Assembly: GCA_946902875.1 (NCBI GenBank)
Contig: OX336345.1
Span: forward strand, 5,921,395-5,985,394
Direction of reading: 5' to 3'
DNA length: 64,000 bases
Origin: Nematopogon swammerdamellus
Taxonomy: Eukaryota; Arthropoda; Insecta; Lepidoptera; Adelidae
Shown: in pieces, positions 30,698 through 43,310 of the stretch
How the letters are laid out: every line of letters begins with the position of its first letter
Position numbering within the stretch: the first letter of the stretch is position 1
Notes under the pieces: model-generated
What the model saw: only the letters and a program-made list of their open reading frames with translations
What the model was told of the DNA's origin: nothing
The model's database searches: none
Translations under genes and position numbers: made by a program

Positions 30698-31084
30698 TTT
30701 TTTATGGAAACTGACACGGTTGGCTACATCACCTACAACGTCCGTGATGTCAGCCCATAACACCGGGTGAACTAGGTGCCATGTCAGTGCTTCCCCCTTT
30801 GATCGTGCCGGCTACACTGAACTGGTCGGAAAACACAAACTATATATACCTATAGCCGTTTCGACCGACGTTTCATTTAGTGCGGTGGTACCAACCCGGG
30901 CGGGTTAAACCCTACCACCAAGTAAGATTAGGAGGGAAGGGACCTACGGTTTTACGAGGAATCCGAACCTCGGTCAGCCTCCAACGGTCAGCGGTCACCC
31001 ATCCAAGTACTGACCGCACCCAGCGTTGCTTAACATTCAATAGCGACAGTTAACTGTCTGCACCACTGAGCTATCGAGGCTGAC
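30698..31084 (-). mobile_element. Complete SINE-A with best-preserved composite head
   Basis: The minus-strand head reads GTCAGCCTCGATAGCTCAGT, then the 5S-like GTTAAGCAACGCTGGGTGCG and GTCAGTACTTGGATGGGTGA, then GGAGGCTGACC and the T-arm GGTTCGGATTCC. CAGCCTC and GAGGCTG can pair, closing a stem around the 5S-like part. The body and poly-A tail are complete. Use this copy as the reference for the family. Confidence 0.85.
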
Positions 31085-31199
31085 AGTCATCCTCTGAACA
31101 AATTTCATTATTTTGCCTAGCTAGACTAATGACATGTGTAAAGTAAACACTTGTGAAGACATAGTAATAGTGAATATTGTACATGGAAGTTTACTTTTT

Positions 31200-31378
31200 A
31201 ACATGAAGTATATTTCCCCCCCAAGTATAATCTCGGGTCCTTCAAGAGAGGCGTGAATGGGCACCTGTCAGGCCGGCATGGCATTCGCAGCCCCCGCATG
31301 CGACCGAATGTCCATGGGCGTCGCTAGACACCTTATGGGTGGCTCGACGCCACAAGTCGCGCTTACTATAATAAAAAG
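31200..31378 (+). mobile_element. LINE B 3' end
   Basis: CCAAGTATAATCTCGGGTCC, TTCAAGAGAGGCGTGAATGG, CAGGCCGGCATGGCATTCGC and CTTATGGGTGGCTCGACGCC, ending ATAATAAAAAG. It is truncated just inside the last coding block of the reverse transcriptase. Confidence 0.7.
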
Positions 31379-31582
31379 TAAGTAGGGTAAGGTGAGCGAT
31401 GCACAAGCGGATGCATAAAACATAAAGCTCGATGCTGACATGAAAGATCCGAGTTTCTTTGATGAGATGACACACGAGGCGGCTCAGCCTCCGTCAGGGC
31501 TGCCAACTCGTTTCGCAGCTCGAACCTTTGGAATGATCGCTGACCCTGTGTCAAAAGTATAAGTTTAAAGTAATTAATAATA

Positions 31583-32084
31583 TAAGGTCTTTCAATAGTA
31601 GGTAACGATACGCTAAGGGGGGGGGGGGGGGGGGGGGGGGTTCTGTATCTTATAGGAAGTAAAACCTATATAAAATGTTTTGGACCTTGGGCTTTTTTTT
31701 TATGTAAAATATTTTTTTATGTATTTAAATAAAAAAAAATTGGTGGTTGATTTTTATAGCCTAATCGATTCAGTTTCATAACAGTAACAAAAAAGTCTTC
31801 ATTACGATTATGACGTAACACGTGTAAGTTGGTAAAAAAATCAAACTCTTTCTATTCCATACTAATAAAACTAAAATTGTGGTTTTTCACAATTTCTGAA
31901 AGAAACAGATCTATATGTTGGTAGACTTTTTTGTTCCTGGCATGAAACTGAAACGATTAAGAAAAAAATTTTTTTACATTTTTTTTTACACTGTATATCG
32001 TAAAAAAAATGGTATGGGAACGTGATCAGTATCTGATACACATACACCCCTTAGCGTATCGTTACCTACTAATGAAAGACCTTA
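31583..32084. mobile_element. TA-flanked TIR element with a run of 24 G
   Basis: Terminal inverted repeats of 38 bp with one mismatch start TAAGGTCTTTCA and end TGAAAGACCTTA, flanked by TA. At the inner edge of the left repeat there are 24 consecutive G (31617-31640), where the right repeat has only four C. The interior is AT-rich and non-coding. The TA flank suggests a Tc1/mariner-type MITE. Confidence 0.75.
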
Positions 32085-32609
32085 TATACAATTATAAAAA
32101 CTAAATAATTATTACAATACTCTTAACTATCTATTTAAAACGATAAAAGAAATTCAAATGATGAAATACTCGTAAAGTCAAATGTAGAAGCACAAGTTTA
32201 ATCCGGCAATCAGTTGTTGATTATTATTTATATATTTTTTGTTGGATATCAAAAAAATATATCGATTTATAGTTATTTGATTCTCTACACACGTGCCCTG
32301 GTATTACTTCGTTCACCCACACTGGACAGCACACAAGGAGGCAGACCTGCCGACCTGACCTCATCGTACGCAACCAACACAGCTGAAACACCAGCATCTC
32401 ACATTTCGATGTTTTTATTGTTTTTCGTGTGATTGTGAATTTTCGTTTCTTATCGAATCACCATAATAAACGGGGCGAGCACAAAGAACTACCAAAAACA
32501 TATTTTGATAGATTCAGGCGTCCGTCGCGTCGTCGCATGTTTATTCTCAGTGTCCCGTTTTTTTCTTTTTCTTGGAATATTGTGAGAAAAAGTACGAATT
32601 ATATGAATA
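32085..32609. other. Unassigned DNA
   Basis: AT-rich, with short open frames only. No repeat shared with the window was found. Confidence 0.45.
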
Positions 32610-32975
32610 CTAGCTTTTGCCCGTGGCTTCGCTCGCGTAAAATTCTTATTTAAAAAAAAGAAAGTAAGTAAGCCCGTTACCGACCCTTTACGGCGGCGCG
32701 ACGGCGGCGCCCGGAACAATTTGGTTTGTATGAGATTTATTTAGCCTATCCTGTGTCCCGTAGAGTTAAATGTGCTTGTGCTAAGTTTCATGGAAGTCGA
32801 ATGATCGGTGTAAGATTTATGGAGGAACATACATACATAGGTATATCAAATATTTCTACAAATCCTCAATTTAGTTTTAGTGTCATATATAGAGTCTACG
32901 AACGTAATATATCATTTAACAAAGTAACTTACTCCAGGACCATCCCCTTCAAATTTATTATTAGTATAGTATTGA
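32610..32975 (-). mobile_element. Helitron-like element G, full length
   Basis: CTAG at 32610-32613, then GCCCGTGGCTTCGCTCGCG, AAGTAAGTAAGCCCGTTACC, AGCCTATCCTGTGTCCCG and GTAACTTACTCCAGGACCAT, ending GTATTGA at 32969-32975. The copy is non-coding and carries no minisatellite monomer. A small GGCGGCGCGA duplication occurs near 32691-32710. Confidence 0.75.
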
Positions 32976-33361
32976 TGATTATATGTATGAAGTACGAACC
33001 CATACAGGTCCATACTGTCTAGACTAGACTTGTTATTATAAGTCTGTAAGCCCTATTTGTAAGTGATGCTCGAAGTAGTGGGCGTTTCCATTCACGGACA
33101 CAACGCGTAACTCTTCAGTTAAGAGATGTCTCGTCGCACTTGGACTAAACACTAGAAAATTAGATTTCGCCCTTCGCCATTCAACTCATACTGAAACACT
33201 TTAATTTCTCGAGCATCCATAATTTGCGCTCAAGTCGCGTCGACGTTGACGAGATGAGATGACAACAAGCCTGAGTCTATAAACTCCAGTCTCTCGATGG
33301 TTATTGCAACCGATGATGGAATAATTTTGGCAGAAATTTCGTGGCCCTTGATAATAATATG
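32976..33361. other. Unassigned DNA
   Basis: No repeat family or coding signature was identified. Confidence 0.45.
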
Positions 33362-33625
33362 CTCACTGCATCTCTCCCCGTGCACGTCGTAAAAGGTGAC
33401 TAAGGGATAAGGAAAAGATGTCGCGCTAAAGAGCGACAGGGTAGCCACCTCTCATCCTGGCACGGTCTTTCCACAGTCATGCTACTGCATGGTATAACAA
33501 TCGTCGTACCTTCTAGTTGCTTGATAATTATTTGGCTTGTCCTAATATTTTTCTAAATGGGTGGTCGGTGTTGTATTGTAAATTACCCTTCAATTCAGAG
33601 TCCTTGGAGCACAACACCGATTAAG
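33362..33625 (+). mobile_element. Family E repeat, diverged
   Basis: The end of module X (TCACTGCATCTCTCCCCGTG, GTCGTAAAAGGTGACTAAGG) runs into GCTAAAGAGCGACAGGGTAG, GTAGCCACCTCTCATCCTGG, GGGTGGTCGGTGTTGTATTG and AGCACAACACCGATTA. The tetranucleotide tail is missing. Confidence 0.6.
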
Positions 33626-35734
33626 AATTTATTTTACTTGTTACTATTTTTTTTAAACAAGAATATGGGCACACATACGGCTGAAGTTGCCACTTGTACT
33701 CCCCATCGCACTAAACAGTTTACATAGGAATATTGCCTTATAATATTAGTAATATGACAGTTTTACTCACGGTCGATGTTAATCATAATAATAATCACGT
33801 GACTGTTACCAAAACGCAATTCACTCCAGCCCCGAAAATCCTCCGGCTCCTGATATTTGCCACATCAGAAAATATGGACAAAGATAACTCAAGATGGCTG
33901 CATTAATGCGAAACGATTCAAAATACGCCGTCCTGCAAGTCTTTCAGCCGTTTCGACTACCAGCAGCGACCGACCATTATGTAATAAGGGTGCTTGTCGT
34001 AGTCGTGTCGTCAAAGATATTATATATATAACGTTTTCTTAGTGAATGATTGATAGTTGCTCGGTGAATAGGCTCTCTCTGAAGAGATCGTGGGCGCAGG
34101 ATCATAGACGCCGCCATTATGGCATAAAATCGAATGTCATGCGATACCGCCGCACCGCGCATCGGCCCCGCCATCTATTCTAGAATGATAAAAGTGATAT
34201 AACGAAAAACGTCGTCTTGAAATTTGTCCCTCAATGAAAATATGAGAAGGATCGCTGCGATGTGATCCGAGGTCCGGGTGATTAGATTTTTAATACGTTA
34301 ATATGGAATCGTGGTGAGCCCTGACAGAGATAGTTTGCTTTTCACCGTCACAAGTGGTTCTACAGTTTATTGTTTCGTTGTTATTGTTTGTTTGTTTATG
34401 CAAGTCAACATTTAACAACAGCGTATTTTTTTTTATTTGTCGTTTTTCCCGTCTTAGCATGAACTTTGCCAGAGTTAAATGTTTTAATTATTTTCAAAAA
34501 GCCATGCAGTTCGAACAGAAAAGAAAAAAAAACCAAAAATAACTTTTATTATCGTCATAAAACAAATAAAAAAATATTTTAAATTTAAATACACATTAAA
34601 TGTTCCGACCTTCCAATACACTTCTGAAACAGTGCCATACCGGAGACTTCCCTTTGCTAGAGTTACTTTACTTTACGCTATAGATATAATGCGCGGGGCG
34701 GATCTCGGCCTGTCGCCTCCGCAGCGGCACAGAATAGAAAAGAGTACTCCGTACAGAAGCTGCTATGTACAAACACTCACAAAGAAATAGCTACTCTGCG
34801 ACTACGCGATAAAGTACAAATTGACTCGCACAGAGCTGCATGCCTAAACACGATAGATAACTGCCTACATTTCGCTTCTCTTTCTGTCGTGTAACTCTAT
34901 CTCGAAAGCGCGTCGTTCAGCGCGTCTAAGGGCTGTGTCTTTGTGCTGTCTTATTGTGAGGAATAAAATGAAGATGATACCTACCAACTTTTATCGTTCT
35001 AGCTACCAACGATACGATATTTAGGTACGGCAAATTCATGCGAACAAATTCATGCATGCGTTAGCGTCACAATTAGTTTCTCACATCGAAGCGTGCATTG
35101 CGTGCAACCTTCCAGTGATAGTTTTGTTTGATCAATAAATTTAATGATCAATGATGATCATCTACAATGTACCTATTATCCTTATACAAATTAGGCCATA
35201 CATACCACGCTGTTCGGCGTCATCTAACTAATGTTATTGGCAATATGATATTATTTTTAAATCTATGACCTCCTACTAATATGAATAAATAAATTACTAG
35301 AAATAAATCAAAATGCTACTAAACAAAACACTTACCTTTCTTCGTCTCTCGGCAATGAAAAAAAAGACAAGTTTTCATTTGTCTTTTGACTTTTGCACCC
35401 GTCCACTGCACAATAATTACGTGATTTCGACATTTTCTAAATTCGAAAGCGCCACGCGCCCGGTCTGGCTGGATAGCAGCAGCCCACTGTTAATTGTAGA
35501 TTAGTCGGTACGCCAAGCGGTAGGCATTTAACTCGCGACCTTGAGCGAGTGACGAAGGCCTGGCAGCGGCTCTTCAGTGTTCTCCCTCGCACCCGCACCG
35601 TACTTGTATAGTGTATGCGCGTGGCGGGTCGCCCGCTGCGGCGACGACACGCCGAGATCCGTCCCGCGCATTATAAACAAGGCGACATTCATAATATAGA
35701 AGGATATTATATAGTAATTCGTAATTTTCATCTA
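33626..35734. other. Unassigned DNA
   Basis: About 2.1 kb without a recognised repeat or gene, apart from a possible 30-bp SINE-D scrap near 34634 (GCCATACCGGAGACTTCCC). GC-richer patches lie at about 33890-34180, 34690-34780 and 35570-35680. Open frames are short and unsupported. If host sequence is present anywhere in the window, this is a good place to look. Confidence 0.4.
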
Positions 35735-35872
35735 GTTCAGTTTGTCGGGCACACCATAGGGAAGCACTGACATGACAGCTAGTTCACCATGGTGACATGG
35801 GCTAACAACATGGGGTGTAGTACTAGTAGGTGATGAAGCCAACCATGTAATTTTCCTTGGAAAAATTATTAA
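35735..35872 (+). mobile_element. SINE-A tail, diverged
   Basis: GTTCAGTTTGTCGGGCACAC, AGGGAAGCACTGACATGACA, CTAGTTCACC and GGTGATGAAGCCAACCATGT are present. It is 5'-truncated. Confidence 0.55.
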
Positions 35873-36124
35873 ATTAAAATCTCATAAGTATTTTGTGAAA
35901 ATTTCAACCGGCTACCTAATATGGTTCAAAATTCAAATACAAATCCAAATGTTTATTTGTGTAAAAATAAGAAAATAATGTACAGGAAATACAGTCACAG
36001 ACAGCACTACATTTAGATTATAAATAAATAGTTTGAGTTTATAAATAATATTTTGAGCTTATGTGATAATATTACATGTTACAACATGTTTACATTTTTA
36101 TTTTCCCTATCTTATACTGAATAT

Positions 36125-36350
36125 TCATGTTTATGCTATAAATAATAACGTTCTTGTGAGCGTTTGTATGGGTTAATTATTGTAAATTAATTTAATATAA
36201 TACTTATAAGGTACTAACAAAATATTGTGACTTGCGAAGTTTGTCAGTTCTTCTTCGCATTGAATTTAGAACTGGCGGAATTTTCGACATGTCCAAGCGT
36301 AGGTTACCTACCTATGGATGAAATTATACAATGAACAATAAATAACAATA
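36125..36350 (+). repeat. Repeat P, copy 1
   Basis: Shares about 200 bp with 63443-63665: TGTGACTTGCGAAGTTTGTC, AGTTCTTCTTCGCATTGAAT, AACTGGCGGAATTTTCGACA and ACCTACCTATGGATGAAATT, ending in ACAATGAACAAT. An inverted, more diverged partial copy is at about 39985-40100. It may be the 3' untranslated region of a LINE. Confidence 0.65.
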
Positions 36351-36756
36351 CAACACGAAATACAGCCTTTAGGGTCATTGAGCCTTGTTTTATCGGTACT
36401 ACTACGGCCGCTGCTTTAACGAACTTGCTTCCCTTATTCCTCCTCCTCCTGTTCGTCTTCAATAAACCCGCCATACTCTCGCGGAACACCCCTTTGTAGG
36501 CGACAGAAGAGTTCCTCGAACTGCACGATTCTCTAAATCGTTCTTGTGCCGCACTGCAAAGGTGTGGAACGGGCTCCTGGGGAATATCTTTCACCACTCC
36601 TACAATCCACGGATCTTCAAATCGCGAGTTAATAGCTTTTCCCCAGCGTCATTAGTCCACCTCCAAGCCGGACTGGCACCTTCTTGGGAGTGAAATTGGC
36701 TGCACCTGAGGCTCCGACCTCGGGCACAGCCACCCAGTTTGGAAGCAATAAAAAAA
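36350..36756 (+). pseudogene. LINE M reverse-transcriptase C-terminus
   Basis: Plus-strand translation contains RYYYGRCFNELASLIPPPP, then HPFVGDRRVPRTARFSKSF and LCRTAKVWNGLLGNIFHH with IFKSRVNSFSPAS. It is followed by a non-coding 3' end with CTCCAAGCCGGACTGGCACC and an A-rich terminus near 36755. A stop interrupts the frame before HPFV. Confidence 0.7.
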
Positions 36757-36826
36757 ATGACAGACAGACCGACGGACAGACGGTGTAGCCTTAGTAATAG
36801 GGTCGTCAGAACGCTAAAAAACTAGA

Positions 36827-39134
<2,308 letters not shown>

Positions 39135-39215
39135 ACAGTACACGACAAGAAACAAGAAATACAGAAGTGCGCAAAGGCGGACCTATCACTACAAGTGATT
39201 TCTTCTAGTCAATCT

Positions 39216-39444
39216 TTGAGGTCCTTTATTCCTTCGTAACTCCAAAACAGCTGAATGGATTTTGATGAATGAGGCGTGCAACGATTCGTTTCAGAAATGT
39301 TGGCTATATGACAATTCAAATAAGCGCCATATTATCAGCCATATTATCAAATATTGAAAAACAATATTATTCTGAACCTCACGAGCTAACCTAACCTATG
39401 TAACCTTACCCAAGCTGATCTAGTTAGGTTGGGTAAGATTAGTT
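39216..39444. other. Unassigned DNA with CCTAA-like pieces
   Basis: Scattered degenerate CTAACCTAACC and TTAGGTTGGG occur at 39380-39440 and again at 39640-39670. They are too irregular to call telomeric. Confidence 0.35.
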
Positions 39445-39640
39445 AAACTCTGGAACGCTCTCCCTGCCCAAATATTTCCCACCAATTAGAGTGTCGGGTC
39501 CTTCAAGAGAGGCGTGAATAGGCACCTGTCAGGCCGGCATAGCATTCGTAATCCCCGCGTACGACCGATTGTCCATGAGCGTCGTTAGATACTTTATTGG
39601 TGGCTCGGCTCCACACATTGCGCTTTCTATTAAAAAATCA
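39445..39640 (+). mobile_element. LINE B 3' end
   Basis: TAAACTCTGGAACGCTCTCC, CTTCAAGAGAGGCGTGAATA, CAGGCCGGCATAGCATTCGT and GGTGGCTCGGCTCCACACAT, ending TTCTATTAAAAAATC. It is 5'-truncated inside the reverse-transcriptase C-terminus. Confidence 0.7.
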
Positions 39641-39724
39641 ACCTAATCTAGCCTAACCTAACCTCTAACCTGATCTATCCTCACCTCTTTAGTTGTCTAG
39701 ATCTAGTCGTACCTACATCGTAGT

Positions 39725-40100
39725 CTATTCGTTGTGCGACACCAGAACCATTTAGAGAGTCGTGCAGTTCGAATAACTCTTTTGTCAACTACAAAGGGGT
39801 GTTCCGCGAGAGTATGGCGGGTTTTGCGAATGCGAACAGGAGGAGGAAGGAGGGATGAGGGAAGCGAGTTCATCAGAGCAGCAGCCGTAGTAGTACCGGT
39901 AGAACAGACTCAATGATCCAACGCTGCGTCGGTGTTTTAGCAGTTGAAGGTCCTTCGTGAGTAGTGTTATTGTTGATTGTTTATTGTTTATTTAGCATCT
40001 ATTGGCAGCACACTGCGTTCAGATTTGTCATTATTTACATTGTAACATTCCGCCAGTTCGACTATCACAGCGAAGAGGAACTGACAAGAAACTTCACTGG
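39725..40100 (-). mobile_element. LINE M 3' region with an adjoining repeat P fragment
   Basis: AGAGAGTCGTGCAGTTCG, AACTACAAAGGGGTGTTCCG and GAACAGGAGGAGGAAGGAGG are the complement of the LINE M coding end. From about 39985 a partial repeat P follows (ATTCCGCCAGTTCGAC and GAGGAACTGACA). The order mirrors 36125-36756, suggesting one compound unit. Confidence 0.6.
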
Positions 40101-40234
40101 AATTTTTTTCAATGTACACTTACTTAGTCGACTTTACAAAAATGTTTGCCACTGTCTAGACACGCATGTGCTGAGTTATGTTATGTATGACAGATGAAGC
40201 AATTCATGACAAAGTGAAAACATTTTTACCATGA

Positions 40235-40371
40235 AATTGTATGTAGTTATATATCCACCACACTGCCACATGAAGCAGGCCAGTCTCCACAAACAGCGCC
40301 CGTTCACGAGCACCACAAACCCCTATAATATGGTTGAGGGAGCCATCGCCTCCCTCAACCATATTATAGGG
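40235..40371 (+). repeat. Repeat O, copy 1, with a perfect 22-bp hairpin
   Basis: CCACCACACTGCCACATGAA, GCAGGCCAGTCTCCACAAAC and CGTTCACGAGC match 56645-56745. At 40321-40342 a segment appears that is the exact reverse complement of 40350-40371, with loop CCATCGC between. The sister copy has GCACACCGGGCAAGCCATCG at that place, so the left arm replaced older sequence. Confidence 0.8.
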
Positions 40372-40808
40372 TGGGAAACGACCCCTTATAGGTACTAAGC
40401 ATTTTCAAAAGGTAAACATCACAACACCACGAGATTTTCTTTCCGAGTTCTTTATTCAAATTAAGGCAAGAGAGACTTACCGAATTTTTTTATCTTTATA
40501 TTCGCATTGTTTCCAAACTAGGAGACCATTTTAGAAAATATATTATACTTAAAGCGCAGACCATGCGCGGTGATAAGGCCAACTAACTCGGCCGTTAAAC
40601 TCTGAGGAAATACACTCATTTGCTCCACTTTCTTTCCTACTTTTTGGAACGAAGTTTCTTATCGCACGTTACACTCCAGACACTTGGCGAATGAGAGCTA
40701 AGCCGAAAAAAGTAAAACTTCGACCGTCACGACACTTTGCTGTAGTATACGTGTGCTTGTGCGTTTAGAAGCGTATGTTTATGTACTTCGGTATAAACGT
40801 CATTTTTG
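40372..40808. other. Unassigned DNA
   Basis: No repeat family or coding signature was identified. Confidence 0.45.
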
Positions 40809-41041
40809 ACGCGATAACGTCACGTCTTATAAATTGATGAACACCGGCTGCACGCACGAAAAAGTGTCACGTTCCGTCTGATCCTGTGTGTGCAAAGCGA
40901 GAGCGCGTAACAAGCGATAGAGAGGCACAATCGGCCCAAACGTCGGTTTGTACACATTTATCTCTCTGGTTCTAAAGTACCAGGGCAGCAGAAATTTAAA
41001 GGAGGTTACTCGTACCATAATATATTATGACGTTATCACGT
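40809..41041. mobile_element. Possible MITE with 14-bp ends
   Basis: ACGCGATAACGTCA (40809-40822) and TGACGTTATCACGT (41028-41041) are inverted with one mismatch. TTTTTGACG and CGTAAAACT lie outside. The interior carries AAAGTGTCACGTTCCGTCTG. The frame inside (63 codons) is not supported. Confidence 0.5.
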
Positions 41042-41104
41042 AAAACTATCCTCCGTAAACCGACTTTACAGACAACAAATATTATTTTTTTTTTTTCATT
41101 TGAA

Positions 41105-41310
41105 TTACTATCAAACAATCGGGGGTAAGCAGAGTAATCGGTGTTGTGCTGCCAGTACTGTTGTAAATTACAGCGCAACATCGACCACCACATTTAGATA
41201 ATTATTCGGACAAGATAACTATCATCAAGCAGCAAGTAAGGCACGAAGACCCACCGGTGCAAGGACCGTGACAAGGTGAGAGGTGGCTAGCCTGTTTTTA
41301 ACATAATAAT
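41105..41310 (-). mobile_element. Family E repeat, tail part
   Basis: ACAATCGGGGGTAAGCAGAG, AATCGGTGTTGTGCTG, CGCAACATCGACCACCACAT, GACAAGATAACTATCA and GCACGAAGACCCACC are present. Module X is missing at the right, where the element ends near GGTGGCTAGCCTG. Confidence 0.65.
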
Positions 41311-41400
41311 ATATATTGAAAGGAACTTCGTTCCAACCAGGTGTCCCACGACACGTCTCGTCTTTTTTTCCAACAAATTGAGAACGTTCGCACTACTTAT

Positions 41401-41750
41401 GGCAGCCTCGGTAGCTCAGTGGTGCGGTCGGTCGACTGTTGTTAAGCATACCTGGGCGCGTTCAGTACTTGGCTGTGTGACCGCTCGACCGTTGGAGGCT
41501 GACCGTGGTTCGGATTCCACGTAAAACTGTAGGTCTCTTCCTTTCTTACCTTAATAGATGGTACCACCGCACTGAATAAAACGTCGGTCGAAACGGCTAT
41601 GTAAATAGTTCGTGTTTTCCGTCCAGTTGAGTGTAGCCGACGTGAAATGAAGGACTGACATGGCACTTAGTTCACCCAGTGTTATGGGCTGACAGCACGG
41701 ATGTTGTAGGCGATGTAGCCAACCGTGTCACTTTCTATAAAAAAAAAAAC
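41401..41750 (+). mobile_element. SINE-A with composite head
   Basis: CAGCCTC (41403-41409), A-box-like TAGCTCAGTGG (41412-41422), 5S-like stretch (41440-41487), GGAGGCTG (41494-41501) and B-box GGTTCGGATTCC (41507-41518). The body lacks the segment between TTAATAGATGG and TACCACCGCACTG. It ends in ATAAAAAAAAAAA. Confidence 0.8.
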
Positions 41751-42434
41751 TTTAACTAAGGTTCGGCTGCTCGAAGCGACAGTCAATCAGTCAGTTAGTC
41801 AGCGTGTAAGCGTCCACTGCTGGATATAGCCTCTCAAATTTTCCTCCACACCTCCAAGACTTCAGCGGTATAGAACCACTGCTTTCCGCCGATATAGTTG
41901 ATGTTATCGTGCCACCTTACGGACGGTCTTTCCACACTCCGTTTTCCTGTACAGCGATGTTATTATATTTACTTTTACTACTTTTTTTTGCGGTGCGGAA
42001 ATCTCGGCGCGCGAGTTCGACTCGCACTTGGCCGGTTTTTTTTCTGAGTTTTCCTTGCTCTACCGCGGCGTGAGCGGCGAGAGGCAGGCACGACGGCGGC
42101 GTCGGGGGCACTCTCTACATCGCCTGTCGCATATTAATGGCATATTACTAAGATACGGCTGAATGTCGGCGCTCTTGGGGCCGGGTATAAGTACCTCAAA
42201 TTACCGGATTATAGCAGTTAACTAGGAGCGCGCGGCGACGCACGGGCCGGTTCGCCAGTGACGGCGAATAAATTTTCGCCGTCGTAAATTTTCGTATTAA
42301 GTTATTTCATTACAAGGCAATTTGCACTCAATTCACCGAACGATGTTTGCCCGATAACTAGAGCAATCGTTAATACTTAAGTGGCTAAAAATACATAAAG
42401 TTTTTACATACAATGAATTATAAATTGAATTAAC
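41751..42434. other. Mostly unassigned DNA; one repeat C scrap
   Basis: About 41990-42043 contains GCGCGCGAGTTCGACTCGCA and CTTGGCCGGTTTTTTTT, the left end of repeat C inverted. A perfect 9-bp hairpin (GACGGCGAA/TTCGCCGTC) lies at about 42262-42285. The rest shows nothing identifiable. Confidence 0.45.
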
Positions 42435-42570
42435 TAGATGCGTGAATAGGTACCTGTCAGGCCGGCATGGCATTCGCAACCCCCGTTGCGAATGCCATGC
42501 CCAATGTCCATGGGCGTCGTTAGACACCTGATGGGTGGCTCGGCGCCTCATGTTGCACTTTCTATAAAAA
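42435..42570 (+). mobile_element. LINE B 3' end with an internal perfect hairpin
   Basis: GATGCGTGAATAGGTACCTG and CAGGCC are followed by a 16-bp arm (42465-42480), CCCC, and its exact reverse complement (42485-42500). LINE B order then resumes with CAATGTCCATGGGCGTCGTT to TTTCTATAAAAAAAA. Other copies have CGCGTACGACCGA in place of the second arm. Confidence 0.75.
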
Positions 42571-42619
42571 AAAACTAGCGGTCACAGACAGTCACGCACG
42601 AGACGAACTATAAAGAAAC

Positions 42620-42799
42620 TTTGTTATGTTCTTTGCTACTCAATAGTGCGACTTGGCAAGTTTTATCCTATTCAAAATCTAATTGAACTAGTTCTTTGTC
42701 AATGAAATACTTGACTAAATTGTTCTCAAACTCAAAGAATAAAGTAGGTGGATAAATATTTGCCAAGACGCACTATTGAGTAGCAAAGAACATAACAAA
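42620..42799. repeat. Inverted repeat with 49-bp arms
   Basis: TTTGTTATGTTCTTTGCTAC with TCAATAGTGCG (42620-42668) is matched in reverse complement by 42750-42799, with about 80 bp between. The arms differ at only a few positions. It may be a small MITE. I found no clear target duplication. Confidence 0.7.
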
Positions 42800-42995
42800 T
42801 TTTCTTTTAAAGCAACTGAAGAACGTTATGCATAACAGGAGCTATGATTTAAGGAACTTCGAAAGAACTTGGTATCCAGTTAGATCTCACTTCTTTTATT
42901 AGCGATGCCGTTATCCGAGTGCTTATCTTGCAAGTTTTTTTGTTGCGAACTTGGCAATTTTTTCACATTTATTAAATTCAACTGTGTCGGGCCGG

Positions 42996-43310
42996 TACTG
43001 TACTGTGTGGGGCCGGTAATTAATAAGAATAGTCCCACTGCTGCATCTCTCCCCGTGCATGTCGTAAAAGGCGACTAAGGGATAAGGACAAGATACCGTG
43101 CATAAGGGCGGCAGAATAACCACCTCCCTCTCACTTTGGCGCGAGGGTCATGCAGCAGGTGGGCTTTCGTGCCTTACTTGCTGGCTGATAGTTATCTTGT
43201 CTGAATACTTTGCTAAACGTGGTGGTCGGTTTTGTGCTGTAATATACAAGAGTACTTGCAGGACAACACCGATTACTCTTCTTACCCCGATTGTGTGTGT
43301 ATATTCAACA
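42996..43310 (+). mobile_element. Family E repeat, nearly complete
   Basis: Module X (TACTGTGTGGGGCCGGTAAT, CATGTCGTAAAAGGCGACTA) leads into GACAAGATACCGTGCATAAG, GCAGCAGGTGGGCTTTCGTG, GTGGTCGGTTTTGTGCTG and CACCGATTACTCTTCTTACC. The tail is GATTGTGTGTGTATATT in place of the usual GTAT repeat. Confidence 0.7.

Larger units (their letters stand above)
35880..36826 (+). mobile_element. Repeat C split by an approximately 820-bp insertion
   Basis: GTGAAAATTTCAACCGGCTA and ATATGGTTCAAA (to about 35937) and GACAGACAGACCGACGGACA with GTAGCCTTAGTAATAGGGTC (about 36757-36826) are consecutive parts of repeat C in intact copies. The insert holds an ATTCAAAT-type LINE end, repeat P and the LINE M 3' end. 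Confidence 0.55.

Noticed and set aside
39380..39670. Telomeric repeats (CCTAA-like pieces)
   Set aside because: Too irregular: only scattered CTAACCTAACC-type strings, unlike the perfect four-unit tract at 20165.
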